A stretch of 46,398 bases of DNA. It comes from Christensenella sp. UBA4636 (GTDB lineage Bacteria > Bacillota > Clostridia > Christensenellales > Borkfalkiaceae). Made by a program: the position numbers and the translations under genes. Of the stretch, positions 8,195-16,767 are shown in pieces. Every line of letters starts with the position of its first letter. Position 1 is the stretch's first letter. The stretch is from the NCBI GenBank assembly GCA_002405915.1, contig DHMS01000042.1:1-46398 (forward strand), in the 5' to 3' direction. Below the pieces are notes generated by a model. It made no database searches. It worked only from the letters and a program-made list of their open reading frames with translations, and had not been told where the DNA came from.

Positions 8195-9745
8195 TTACAT
8201 TAGCGGAGCGAAAACGGTGATTAAAACCCTTATTAGGTTCTCGCCGAATTTGAGCTTTAAGTCTTTGTCCTCGCAAAGTTTGCAATCGGTTTCGATAAGC
8301 GCGTCGATATGTTCCGCAATGTCGCGTATGCACTTGGTTTTGTACATTGCAACGCCGCATTCGTAGTGGTGGATAAACGAGCGATAGTCCATGTTCACCG
8401 TGCCTACTACCGCTTGCTTATTGTCCCCCACGACGGTTTTTGCGTGGATAAATCCGTCTTTGTACATATAGATTTCCGCGCCGTAAGCTTTGAGCATCGC
8501 GACCGTGTGCTTTGTAACCGAAAACACAGGCTTTTTGTCGGGGATTTCCGGAATTATGATTTTCACGTTAACGCCGCGTAAAAGCGCGCTTTTTATGGCT
8601 TCCGTCATATTCGTGTCGACGACGAAGTACGGAGTCGTGATATATAGCGTTTTGCGCGCGGAATTGATTATTTCGAGATAAGCGTTTTCGCCGATATGCT
8701 CGGTGTCCACGGGGTACGGACTGTCGCCGAACGGAAGAAGAAGTCCGCGCTTAGTCGTTTCTTCGTGACCGACAAGGAATTCCGCTTCGTCGAGTTTTTC
8801 CTTGCCCGCGATATTATAGAGCGAAATGAACATTTTGACGAATTCGTCCGTCGCTTCGCCCTCTAAAAACACGCCGTTATCGAGCCAACGTCCGAAAGGA
8901 TGCGTTATGTTGACGTATTCGTCCGCAAGGTTAAGCCCCCCGGTGAAGGCTTTTTTGCCGTCGATAACGACAATTTTCCTGTGGTCGCGGTTATTGTGGA
9001 GCGCCGACACAATGGGTAAAAACCTTCTGAAAACTTTCGCGTTTATGCCCATTTTCACAAGTTTTTTCCTAAACCCTACCGGTACTTTTTTAATGCTTCC
9101 GACGTCGTCGTAAAGTAAGTAGACCTTTACGCCCGCGTCCATTCTTTCCTTTAAAACGGAATAAATCTGCCGCCAGAGTTCGCCGTCCTCGATGATGAAG
9201 TATTCTATGAAAACGTATTTTTGCGCGGTCGCTAATTCTTCGAGCAGTCTGCCCGCGTAAGTTTCGCCGTCGGGTAGATATTCGCAAGTCGTTTTGTCGC
9301 TCGGCTTTGCGCCGTAAGAAGCGGCAACGTAGCGGATAAGGTTTGCGTCCTCGTCTATTTCGGAAACGTCGATTTTTTCATGTTTAACGCTTCTTTTTAA
9401 ATACTTTTTGTTGAACGACGGTATTCTCCCGAACGAAAGGTAAATTATTATGCCGGCGAACGGAAACAAACAGAAAAGTACAATCCATGGGATTTTATAG
9501 ACCGCGGGTCCGTCCTTCGTCATTACGTAGAGAAAAAGCAGTATGCCTACGACCTGCGTAAATATCATAAACCATATATATTTTGTGGTTATAGCGGTCA
9601 TTACCGCGACGGTAAGCGCGACTTGCATAATAATTGCGAGCGCAACGAATATGAAGCGAGAAGCCGAAAGCATAGGGCTTCGCACTTGTTTTTCAATCTG
9701 CATTGGTCTAAATTTCGCGACCTCTTTCTTCTTTCGTTTAGCCAT
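8195..9745 (-). CDS. cls: Cardiolipin synthase
   Basis: A 516-residue membrane enzyme that joins two phosphatidylglycerols into cardiolipin. Two N-terminal membrane helices (about residues 28-50 and 55-75) and a further hydrophobic stretch precede two phospholipase D domains. Both HKD motifs are intact: HRKIVVID with a following GGLN, and HAKTVVGD with a following GTVNMD. The length is typical. The start overlaps the end of the upstream membrane protein by 8 bases (ATGGCTAA), implying coupled expression of two envelope-lipid genes. Confidence 0.93.
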   Translation of the reverse strand: MAKRKKKEVAKFRPMQIEKQVRSPMLSASRFIFVALAIIMQVALTVAVMTAITTKYIWFMIFTQVVGILLFLYVMTKDGPAVYKIPWIVLFCLFPFAGIIIYLSFGRIPSFNKKYLKRSVKHEKIDVSEIDEDANLIRYVAASYGAKPSDKTTCEYLPDGETYAGRLLEELATAQKYVFIEYFIIEDGELWRQIYSVLKERMDAGVKVYLLYDDVGSIKKVPVGFRKKLVKMGINAKVFRRFLPIVSALHNNRDHRKIVVIDGKKAFTGGLNLADEYVNITHPFGRWLDNGVFLEGEATDEFVKMFISLYNIAGKEKLDEAEFLVGHEETTKRGLLLPFGDSPYPVDTEHIGENAYLEIINSARKTLYITTPYFVVDTNMTEAIKSALLRGVNVKIIIPEIPDKKPVFSVTKHTVAMLKAYGAEIYMYKDGFIHAKTVVGDNKQAVVGTVNMDYRSFIHHYECGVAMYKTKCIRDIAEHIDALIETDCKLCEDKDLKLKFGENLIRVLITVFAPLM

Positions 9746-10811
9746 GAATGTCCTTTTGTCGAAGCTTTTTCCTGTCCGCCGCCGAAAAAACCGCTTGACT
9801 TATATAAAACTCTATTATCGCGAGAACGAGCGGAACGTAATAGGAGCCTATGCGCCACACTAAAAGCACGCCGCCCAAAACGTTTGCGGCGATAACTTCC
9901 TTAAAAAGCAAGCCGAACACGATTTCGCTGCTGCCCGCGGCTCCCGGGATGGGAATAACGTTGGTAATGTACGCCGCGCCTATCGTTAAAAGATAGTAAG
10001 AAAAGAAATCTTTAATGGTAAAACATGCTCCGCTCACCGCAAGGTAAGCCACGTAAATTAGCGAAGAAGTTAAAAACATATATATAACGTATACCAAAAC
10101 CGCGGGGATATATTTATAAAACGCCTTGCTCATCGCGATTATTTGTTCTTTGTAAATTTTGTATTTGAGCGTTTCGCTCTCGATATACTCCGCGCGTTTT
10201 TCTTGTTTGTTGCGGAATTTTATTTTAGAAACGAGATTGATGAAAACTTTTTGCAACGGCGAGATAAACGCAAGGGCGCACACAAAGCAGATTGTCAAAA
10301 AGTGGAATATCAAGCCTATTAAAACGACTATATTAAGCCCGATGACGGAGCCGTTTACGCTTACCGTCAATTTTTGCGCGGTCGCGATTATGAAAACGAC
10401 TAAGTAATTAAAAAAGCTTGCGACAGAAGCCACAATCTGGCACATTGAAAGCGCGGTTAACGATTCGTAAAAAGAATAACCGTAGCGCGCGTAACAGTAA
10501 ACGCGCATAGGAAAATGTCCGCTTTTTAACGGGGTTACGGAAGAAGCGAGCTTGCCGTAAATAAGGTCGTTGAAGCTTTTTAAAAAGTTCCAATCTTTCA
10601 GCGTGCCTTTGACGGCAAAATAATCCGCCAACGCCCACACGAGCATCGATAAAAGGTACACGCCCACGACCGCCGCCACCGAAAAAACCGTGACGTTTTT
10701 TAAGTTTTCGTTTTTTATCGTGCCGTCCTTTACGAGATACACCACGGAAAGCGCGGTTACAATCAAGATGATTACGGCGTTAAAAACGTAAGATTTCTTT
10801 TTACTGTTCAT
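9738..10811 (-). CDS. LPG synthase TM / flippase-like integral membrane protein
   Basis: A 357-residue protein with about eight hydrophobic helices. The order of segments and the late motif NVIPIPGAAGSSE match the lysylphosphatidylglycerol synthase TM (UPF0104) family, related to the flippase half of MprF. There is no aminoacyl transferase domain. A GTG at 10814 is in frame, but ATG 10811 is preferred. The ribosome binding site is weak. It overlaps cls by 8 bases, so a role in moving a lipid or lipid-linked substrate is likely; the substrate cannot be told. Confidence 0.85.
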   Translation of the reverse strand: MNSKKKSYVFNAVIILIVTALSVVYLVKDGTIKNENLKNVTVFSVAAVVGVYLLSMLVWALADYFAVKGTLKDWNFLKSFNDLIYGKLASSVTPLKSGHFPMRVYCYARYGYSFYESLTALSMCQIVASVASFFNYLVVFIIATAQKLTVSVNGSVIGLNIVVLIGLIFHFLTICFVCALAFISPLQKVFINLVSKIKFRNKQEKRAEYIESETLKYKIYKEQIIAMSKAFYKYIPAVLVYVIYMFLTSSLIYVAYLAVSGACFTIKDFFSYYLLTIGAAYITNVIPIPGAAGSSEIVFGLLFKEVIAANVLGGVLLVWRIGSYYVPLVLAIIEFYISQAVFSAADRKKLRQKDIHG

Positions 10812-10871
10812 CACTGATTTCTTTGCGGTTTTTGCTATTTTTTTTATATTAAAAGTCGCCCTATAAGTCGA

Positions 10872-11342
10872 TTATTCGCATTTTTTATCAAAAACGAAAT
10901 TTTCGACGAGCTTTGCCGAAAACGCTATGATATCGCCGCACGGGCGCGTTTTGTAAAAGTCGGCGGAACGCGGAGTCGGGTACGGCGAAGTGTCGTTCGT
11001 TTTCAAAATATCCTTACATTCCGTCGAACCGAAAGCCTTTTCGAACTCTTTCGCCATGCTCTGCACAAGCGCGTAATGTTCGCCTTTTAACCCGATATCG
11101 CCTAATTCGCTGTAACCTTTTACAAGCCCCGCAACCATAAAAGCCGCCGTGAGCGCGCCGCAAGTTTTGCGCATTCTGCCCATGCCGCCGCCGAACGACG
11201 AGCCGAGTTTTAACGAAAGTTCTTCGCTAAGCCCCGTTTCTTTCGCAAAAGCTTTTAGAACGGCTTGCGAGCAGTTTGCGCCGTTTAAAAAATTTTCGCG
11301 CGCGGCTTTCGTTTTAGCCGTTTCTTCAAAGTCGTTTAGCAT
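10872..11342 (-). CDS. C_GCAxxG_C_C family protein
   Basis: A 156-residue protein carrying NCSQAVLKAF, then GGGMGRMRKTCGALTAAF and a C-terminal RPCGDI, the conserved Cys/Gly pattern of the C_GCAxxG_C_C family. This family is suspected to act in redox or metal chemistry, but no reaction is established. Its ATG lies one base after the stop of the CvpA-like gene (TAAAATG). Confidence 0.85.
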   Translation of the reverse strand: MLNDFEETAKTKAARENFLNGANCSQAVLKAFAKETGLSEELSLKLGSSFGGGMGRMRKTCGALTAAFMVAGLVKGYSELGDIGLKGEHYALVQSMAKEFEKAFGSTECKDILKTNDTSPYPTPRSADFYKTRPCGDIIAFSAKLVENFVFDKKCE

Positions 11343-11343
11343 T

Positions 11344-12879
11344 TTACTTTAACCCGAAAAGTTTTAAGAGGTAATCGACCGTTTGTTTCTGCTCATCGGT
11401 CACGCCCTCGCCCGACTTGTAAGCGGAAGCCGCCTCAAGAATTTCTTTCTTTGTCTTATCGTCCACGACTATACCCGCGCCCGCTTTCGCTGCGGATTCG
11501 ACCGCGGCTTTTATAACTTCCGAAGAAGTTACCGCGGAAACAAGCTTATCGGCGTTCGCGGCGATTTTTGAAGTATCGGTCGCGCAGTTGATTATTTCGG
11601 ACAAAGCCTCGGCTTCTTTTTCCTTTTCCTCGTCCGTTTCCGTTTCGGCAACCTTTTTGAGCGAATCTTTCACGATATCGCCCACCGTTTCGGCGTTTCC
11701 GTCGCTCAACCCCAAATCGTTTGAAATTATCGTTTTAACGGCGTCGCCTATTATGTCCGCCGCGCCCGGGGTCAACGCTTTTAATGCGTCGCCGAGTTCT
11801 AAAGCGGCTTTTTCGGCGGTTCCGTCGGCGGAAGAAAGCGTTTCGGTATACTTATAGAGCTTCACCAAGGCTTCCGTCGCGTGCGCGAAGTCGGTTAAGT
11901 CGGCTTCGACGGTGGCGAAAGTCGTGTTTGAAAGCTTTTCCAAAGACGCGTCGAGCGAATTTTTGTACTCTTCCGGTAGAGAATCTTTTATGTTAAGACC
12001 CATAAATTCTTCGCCGTTTTTCCACTTAGTCGCCGCGGCGGAAAGCACTTCGGCAACTATTCTCTTTATTTCCGCCGACATCGACAAGTCCTCTATTATG
12101 TCGTACACCGGTTGAACGTTTATGTTCGCTACGTCGGAAAAATCCGTTTCGGTTAAATCCATAACGTGCGGCACTATGGCGCAAACGGCGTCAAGCTCGG
12201 TGTAAAGCGAAACTTTACTTCCGTCCGATTTTTTGACTTCCAAAAATCCGTCGAAGAATTTACCGGTCAAGCCGTAAACTATTTTAACGCCCGTTTTGTC
12301 CTTGCTGTTTTTAATGATATCTTCTAAATTTTTGCCCTCTTCGGTCGCTGTTATAACACCGCCGTCCTCAAGCTTTGTATAATACGTAGAAGCGGCGTTT
12401 AAGTACCCCGCGAACGGCATAAGAAGGCACACCGCGGCGACGAGTGAGGCAACGAGGGATACAGCCATACCGAATAGCCGCGAAGACGGAATAGTCGGTA
12501 AAGCTTTGAATATGAATTTTATTATCCCGCCGATTATGGCGAAAACAATTCTGCAAACGATAAAAAGCGCAAGAAAGCACAAAGGCGAAATGAGCGCGCT
12601 TGCGACTATCGGGAGATATTCTCTTAAGCTCGGCGAAGCCGCCGCAATATCCGCCGCCTCACCGCTTTGTAAAAATTCAGAGAGCTTTTCCGCGGCGACC
12701 GGCGCGAATTTTTCGGCTATTACTCCCGTTAAAATAAACGCCGCGACTGCAGAAACGACTACGCACGCAAGTGTTATAAGAGACTTAAAAAGCCCGTCTT
12801 TAAGCCCTTTTAGCGCGCCAACCGCGGCAAAAACTATTATTACGCCTAAAAAAATTAAATTCACTATCGAAGAGTTCAT
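11344..12879 (-). CDS. CvpA-like membrane protein with long extracytoplasmic tail
   Basis: A 511-residue protein. The first 170 residues hold four hydrophobic helices with the GxxxGLKDGLFKSL segment near the start, as in CvpA-type proteins. The remaining 340 residues are an Ala/Glu/Lys-rich, mostly helical tail with no recognised domain, much longer than the roughly 170-residue CvpA. An AAAGGAGG site precedes the ATG. It leads the operon with the C_GCAxxG_C_C gene. The CvpA assignment rests on the membrane part only. Confidence 0.65.
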   Translation of the reverse strand: MNSSIVNLIFLGVIIVFAAVGALKGLKDGLFKSLITLACVVVSAVAAFILTGVIAEKFAPVAAEKLSEFLQSGEAADIAAASPSLREYLPIVASALISPLCFLALFIVCRIVFAIIGGIIKFIFKALPTIPSSRLFGMAVSLVASLVAAVCLLMPFAGYLNAASTYYTKLEDGGVITATEEGKNLEDIIKNSKDKTGVKIVYGLTGKFFDGFLEVKKSDGSKVSLYTELDAVCAIVPHVMDLTETDFSDVANINVQPVYDIIEDLSMSAEIKRIVAEVLSAAATKWKNGEEFMGLNIKDSLPEEYKNSLDASLEKLSNTTFATVEADLTDFAHATEALVKLYKYTETLSSADGTAEKAALELGDALKALTPGAADIIGDAVKTIISNDLGLSDGNAETVGDIVKDSLKKVAETETDEEKEKEAEALSEIINCATDTSKIAANADKLVSAVTSSEVIKAAVESAAKAGAGIVVDDKTKKEILEAASAYKSGEGVTDEQKQTVDYLLKLFGLK

Positions 12880-12935
12880 TTTTTTCCTCCTTTTGTTCGT
12901 AAGCGAAATCTACCCTTATATATATTTGTATACGT

Positions 12936-12964
12936 ATTTTAACATAGGTTAGTTTTTTTTGCAA
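12936..12964 (-). promoter_or_regulatory. Promoter of the CvpA-like operon
   Basis: TTGCAA (12959-12964), a 17-base spacer and TAAAAT (12936-12941) on the minus strand. Confidence 0.6.
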
Positions 12965-13005
12965 GGGAGTAAGCGTCTATATTTGAATTTTTTGCTTCTT
13001 TTAGC

Positions 13006-13034
13006 TTGACTTTATAAAATCAATATGATATCAT
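13006..13034 (+). promoter_or_regulatory. Promoter of the SPFH gene
   Basis: TTGACT (13006-13011), a 17-base spacer and TATCAT (13029-13034), followed by AAAGGAG ahead of the ATG at 13066. Confidence 0.7.
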
Positions 13035-13065
13035 TTTAATATCAAAATCCAAAGGAGATTTAAAA

Positions 13066-14097
13066 ATGGAAGAAAAAGTAATTTGCAAAAAACCGAACGG
13101 CATGACCGTTCTCGTAGTCAACATTTTGTTGTACGCTCTCGCGATTATCGGAATCGTTACGGCGACGACTCACCTCGAAGCCGCGGACGGCGCGGCGGAG
13201 GGGCTTTACGGCGCACTCTTAATTGTGTGCATACTGTACGGCATCGTCGGTTTGTTCCTCTTTGCGGGATTAAAAGTAGTTCGCCCGCAGGAAGCTTTGG
13301 TTTTAACGCTTTTCGGTAAGTATTACGGCTCGATTAAAACGGACGGGTTTTTCTGGGTTAACCCTTTTTGCCAAGCGGTAAACCCCGCCGCGGCGACTAA
13401 GCTTAAACAGAGCGGCGACGTTTCGAGCAAAGCCGCCGAAGCCGCGGGCGCAGACATTCAGACAGCAGCGGCGTTCACCTTCGACAAAAAGATTTCGCTT
13501 AAAATAATGACGCTCAACAACAATCGTCAAAAGATAAACGACTGCCTCGGCAACCCCGTCGAAATAGGCATTGCGGTTATGTGGAGAGTTGTAGACACCG
13601 CGAAAGCCGTGTTCAACGTAGACAACTACAAGGAATACCTCTCGCTACAATGCGACAGCGCGCTTAGAAACATCGTGAGAATTTACCCCTACGACGTTGC
13701 GCCCAACGTTGACACCACGGGCGACGGCGTTGCGGACGAAGGAAGTTTGAGAGGTTCGAGCGAAGTTGTCGCTAACCGTATAAAGGACGAAATACAGTCA
13801 AAAGTCGCCAACGCGGGGCTTGAAATCATCGAAGCGCGCATAACCTATCTTGCGTACGCGCCCGAGATAGCGGCGGTTATGCTTCAACGCCAACAGGCTT
13901 CGGCGGTTATCGACGCAAGAAAAATGATTGTAGACGGCGCGGTCGGAATGGTAGAAATGGCACTCGAAAGATTGAAGAAAAGCGGCGTTATAGAGCTTGA
14001 CGAGGAACGCAAAGCGGCTATGGTTTCCAACCTCTTAGTCGTTCTCTGCGGCAACCGCGACGCTCAACCCGTAGTAAACTCGGGGTCGATTTACTGA
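13066..14097 (+). CDS. SPFH (band 7) domain membrane protein
   Basis: A 343-residue protein. Two hydrophobic helices (about residues 15-37 and 45-70) are followed by a band 7 domain starting VVRPQEALVLTLFGKYYG and running to about residue 290 (AVMLQRQQASAVIDARK). Such proteins assemble into large membrane scaffolds. It lacks the long coiled-coil tail of flotillins and resembles the short bacterial form with a double N-terminal anchor. Its stop overlaps the next ATG (TGATG). Confidence 0.88.
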   Translation: MEEKVICKKPNGMTVLVVNILLYALAIIGIVTATTHLEAADGAAEGLYGALLIVCILYGIVGLFLFAGLKVVRPQEALVLTLFGKYYGSIKTDGFFWVNPFCQAVNPAAATKLKQSGDVSSKAAEAAGADIQTAAAFTFDKKISLKIMTLNNNRQKINDCLGNPVEIGIAVMWRVVDTAKAVFNVDNYKEYLSLQCDSALRNIVRIYPYDVAPNVDTTGDGVADEGSLRGSSEVVANRIKDEIQSKVANAGLEIIEARITYLAYAPEIAAVMLQRQQASAVIDARKMIVDGAVGMVEMALERLKKSGVIELDEERKAAMVSNLLVVLCGNRDAQPVVNSGSIY

Positions 14098-14279
14098 TGA
14101 GCGAAATTAAAAAGCAAATTCCGTTAAGACTTTCTAACAACCTCTACGAAAAATTAACCGAATGGGCGGCAGAAGATTTCCGCTCGTTAAACGGACAAAT
14201 CGAATACCTCTTACATCTCTGCGTAATCAAAAAATACTATTCCGGTAGCAGCAAAAAAGACAGCGAAAAAAACCTTTAA
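14097..14279 (+). CDS. Arc-type ribbon-helix-helix protein
   Basis: A 60-residue protein. KKQIPLRLSNNLYEKLTEWA gives the beta strand and first helix of an Arc/MetJ-like fold, and RSLNGQIEYLLHLC the second helix. It starts one base inside the SPFH stop codon, so it is translated with it. It could regulate this operon or act as a partner of the SPFH scaffold; the short Lys-rich tail offers no clue. Confidence 0.8.
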   Translation: MSEIKKQIPLRLSNNLYEKLTEWAAEDFRSLNGQIEYLLHLCVIKKYYSGSSKKDSEKNL

Positions 14280-14297
14280 ATTACAAAAAAAAACTAA

Positions 14298-14345
14298 AAA
14301 CCCGCCGATAGGTCGATTATCTCGACTTTTCGACGGGTTTAATTT
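14298..14345. terminator. Bidirectional terminator between converging genes
   Basis: Nested inverted repeats: outer AAACCCG/CGGGTTT (14298-14304 and 14334-14340) and inner GTCGA/TCGAC, with A-tracts upstream and T-tracts downstream. Confidence 0.8.
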
Positions 14346-14361
14346 TATTGTGTTTTATCTT

Positions 14362-15213
14362 TTATAACGCAAGTTTAAAGCCGCAAATCAAAAGGATAAG
14401 CCCTAAAAGAACAGGCAAAATCACCTGGTGAGCGACATACACTAAAAGCGCGTGTCTGCCTATAAAAGTAACGGGGTTGTTCGAATAGCCCTTTTTAAAC
14501 AAAAGCGGCTTTCTTTCCGGGTACAAAAATTTGCCGAGCGCGACGCCGAACACAACTTGCCCGCCGAACACGAGGAAGGAATAACTGTCCGAACCAAACA
14601 TCCCCCTACCGATAATCTGCCTTAAAACGGCGACTACGATATTAGGCGCGTCGCTATAAAAATAAGGAGTCGTATCTATCGTGAACGCGCCTATTATAAT
14701 CATAAGTGCGCCTATAACTGCGTAAACGTACCGGTTTTGCGTAAAGACTTCTATCAAAGAACATAAAAGAAGCGCAAGCGAAATGCAATGGAGTATTCCG
14801 AAAGTTATCAAAAGTTCGGTATCGTCCATAATTTTACCGGCAACGAAAGTAGCAAGCGTTACGAGCATGGCAACCGCAAGCAATTTTAGCCCGCGCTTTA
14901 AGTTACTGTGCGAAAATGAGCAGCACACGCCCGTTATCACTAAAAACAACGCTATAACGCCGTATCTTACGACTACGCGCACGTCCCAACTCCAGTAAAA
15001 GACAGAAAAACTATAAGCGTTGTGCCAAAAGCCGTCTGCCGGCGGATAACCGTCAAAAACATAAGGGAGAACGCCGAACAAATCGTAAAAGCCGTGGTCG
15101 ATAACCATAAGGATAACGCAAATACCCCTTATAAGGTCGATTTCCGTCACGCGCGATTTAAGTTTTTCCTTTCGCCTTTCGGCTTTGTCGTAAGATTTTA
15201 CTTTGTCGGTCAT
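14362..15213 (-). CDS. Heparan-alpha-glucosaminide N-acetyltransferase-like membrane protein (DUF1624)
   Basis: A 283-residue membrane protein with about seven hydrophobic helices. It opens with RVTEIDLIRGICVILMVIDH, the signature of the DUF1624/HGSNAT catalytic family, and ends with FIGRHALLVYVAHQV. Bacterial members probably move acyl groups to extracytoplasmic sugars; the substrate is unknown. It starts 4 bases after the alkD stop with a GAGGTG site, making it the last gene of the pro operon. Confidence 0.85.
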   Translation of the reverse strand: MTDKVKSYDKAERRKEKLKSRVTEIDLIRGICVILMVIDHGFYDLFGVLPYVFDGYPPADGFWHNAYSFSVFYWSWDVRVVVRYGVIALFLVITGVCCSFSHSNLKRGLKLLAVAMLVTLATFVAGKIMDDTELLITFGILHCISLALLLCSLIEVFTQNRYVYAVIGALMIIIGAFTIDTTPYFYSDAPNIVVAVLRQIIGRGMFGSDSYSFLVFGGQVVFGVALGKFLYPERKPLLFKKGYSNNPVTFIGRHALLVYVAHQVILPVLLGLILLICGFKLAL

Positions 15214-15217
15214 AATC

Positions 15218-15898
15218 TCACCTCTTCAAAGTTTTCAAATATTGCTTTCTCTCCTCGCTCACGCGGGAACTTTCCTGAGCCTTTTGTATGGCTTTATTAT
15301 TCACCCAAGTATTTGCAAGCCCGCGTTCGATAAATTTTACGGTTTCGTCGTAATTTTTCGCAAGCGCGGTCGCAAAGTACCAAGCCTGCATCATTTTTAC
15401 ATAATATTCGTCCGATTTTATACCGTTCACCTTTTCGGCAAACTCATTTTTAAAATTTTCGCCGAGATAATAATCCATAAGGATTTTTATGCCGAACCTT
15501 ACCGTATAAGGCTTTCCGCTATCGATAAATTTATAAGCGGTTTTGTAAAGCTTATCAAGGTTTTTAGCAAAGCACTTTATTTTTAAACAGTCCGTAACCG
15601 CCCAGCTATCGGTGAACGAAAGAAGTTTTTCAACGCTTTCGACCGCCGTTTCAAAATCCTTTTCGTTTGCTAAAAGGTAGCAATGCAAGATATTTTCTTC
15701 GTGATACTTATGCGGCAAATCGGCTAAAAACGAAGTTATAGCCCCGCTTTTTGAAAAATCTTTTACCAAAGCCTTAAGCGTTGGTTGCCTTACGCCCAAA
15801 ATCTCATACTCGGTAAAAACTATCTTTTCGGTAAATTTTTTATACTCTTCCTCTTTTAGAGAAAAAAGCTTTTCGCGTATTTCTTCCGTTATCGTCAT
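15218..15898 (-). CDS. AlkD-family DNA alkylation repair protein
   Basis: A 226-residue all-helical HEAT-like protein. SFTDSWAVTDCL and YTVRFGIKILMDYYL match the AlkD glycosylase family, whose conserved Trp, Asp and Arg line the DNA-binding cleft for alkylated purines. The Asp in WAVTD is present, so activity is plausible. The ATG overlaps the proC stop (ATGA), so it is coupled to proline genes with which it has no obvious pathway link. Confidence 0.88.
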   Translation of the reverse strand: MTITEEIREKLFSLKEEEYKKFTEKIVFTEYEILGVRQPTLKALVKDFSKSGAITSFLADLPHKYHEENILHCYLLANEKDFETAVESVEKLLSFTDSWAVTDCLKIKCFAKNLDKLYKTAYKFIDSGKPYTVRFGIKILMDYYLGENFKNEFAEKVNGIKSDEYYVKMMQAWYFATALAKNYDETVKFIERGLANTWVNNKAIQKAQESSRVSEERKQYLKTLKR

Positions 15899-16695
15899 TT
15901 CTTCAAAAGTTCAAAAGTTTTGTCGTAGGAAGCTTTAACCGCGTCCATAACGGTACCGGCAAAGCAACCTTTTTCGAGTGCGTGAACGCCCGCGATAGTG
16001 GTGCCGCCGGGGGAGCAAACGTCGCCGCGGAGTTTTGCGGGGTCCTCGCCCGTAGTAACCGCCGTTTTTGCCGCGCCGAGAACGGTTTGTTCGGCGTAAA
16101 GCGTAGCGATTTCTCTCGTAAGTCCGCACTCGACGCCCGCGTCGGCAAGAGCTTCTATAAACTTATACACGAACGCGGGACCGCAACCGGCAAGCGCGCC
16201 GGCGGCTTCTAATTGAGCTTCGGAAAGCTCTCTAACGACCCCCGCTTTTTTAAGGCAAAGTTTGAAGTTCTCTTCTTCCTCGTCCGTAACGAATTTGCCT
16301 TTGACGTACGACACAACGCCCTCTCCGACTTTAACGGAAGTGTTAGGCATAATGCGAATTACGGGAACGTTTGCGCCCGCGTAACTCTCAATTTTTTCTA
16401 CCGTTACGCCCGCAGCCATGCAAACGAGCAGAACGCCTTTACGCTTTTGTAAATCTTCCGCTATATCGCCGATAGCCTTTTCGACGATATTCGGCTTAAC
16501 GCCTATAAAAACGACGTCGCAAAAATTTGCAATATACTGATTGTCGCTCGCTTCTATGCCTAATCTTTTCGCCGCCGCAACGGTTCTTTCTTCGTTAGAA
16601 TCGGCAACGAAAACGTTTGCCGCGCCGATAGCTTTTTTAACGGCTTCCGCAAGCGCGCCGCCCATGTTTCCCGCGCCGATAAATCCCGCTTTCAT
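15895..16695 (-). CDS. proC: Pyrroline-5-carboxylate reductase
   Basis: A 266-residue cytosolic enzyme that catalyses the last step of proline synthesis using NAD(P)H. GFIGAGNMGGALAEA is the Rossmann dinucleotide loop. The dimer domain motif GDVCSPGGTTIAGVHALEKG is intact near the C-terminus. The length is normal. ACGGAGGAAACAAAACATG gives a clear start. It follows proA by 72 bases and precedes alkD with a 4-base overlap. Confidence 0.96.
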   Translation of the reverse strand: MKAGFIGAGNMGGALAEAVKKAIGAANVFVADSNEERTVAAAKRLGIEASDNQYIANFCDVVFIGVKPNIVEKAIGDIAEDLQKRKGVLLVCMAAGVTVEKIESYAGANVPVIRIMPNTSVKVGEGVVSYVKGKFVTDEEEENFKLCLKKAGVVRELSEAQLEAAGALAGCGPAFVYKFIEALADAGVECGLTREIATLYAEQTVLGAAKTAVTTGEDPAKLRGDVCSPGGTTIAGVHALEKGCFAGTVMDAVKASYDKTFELLKK

Positions 16696-16767
16696 GTTTT
16701 GTTTCCTCCGTTCTTTAATATCCTAAATTTTGCAATATTCTATTAAATTTTGCAAAAGAGCAACTCG

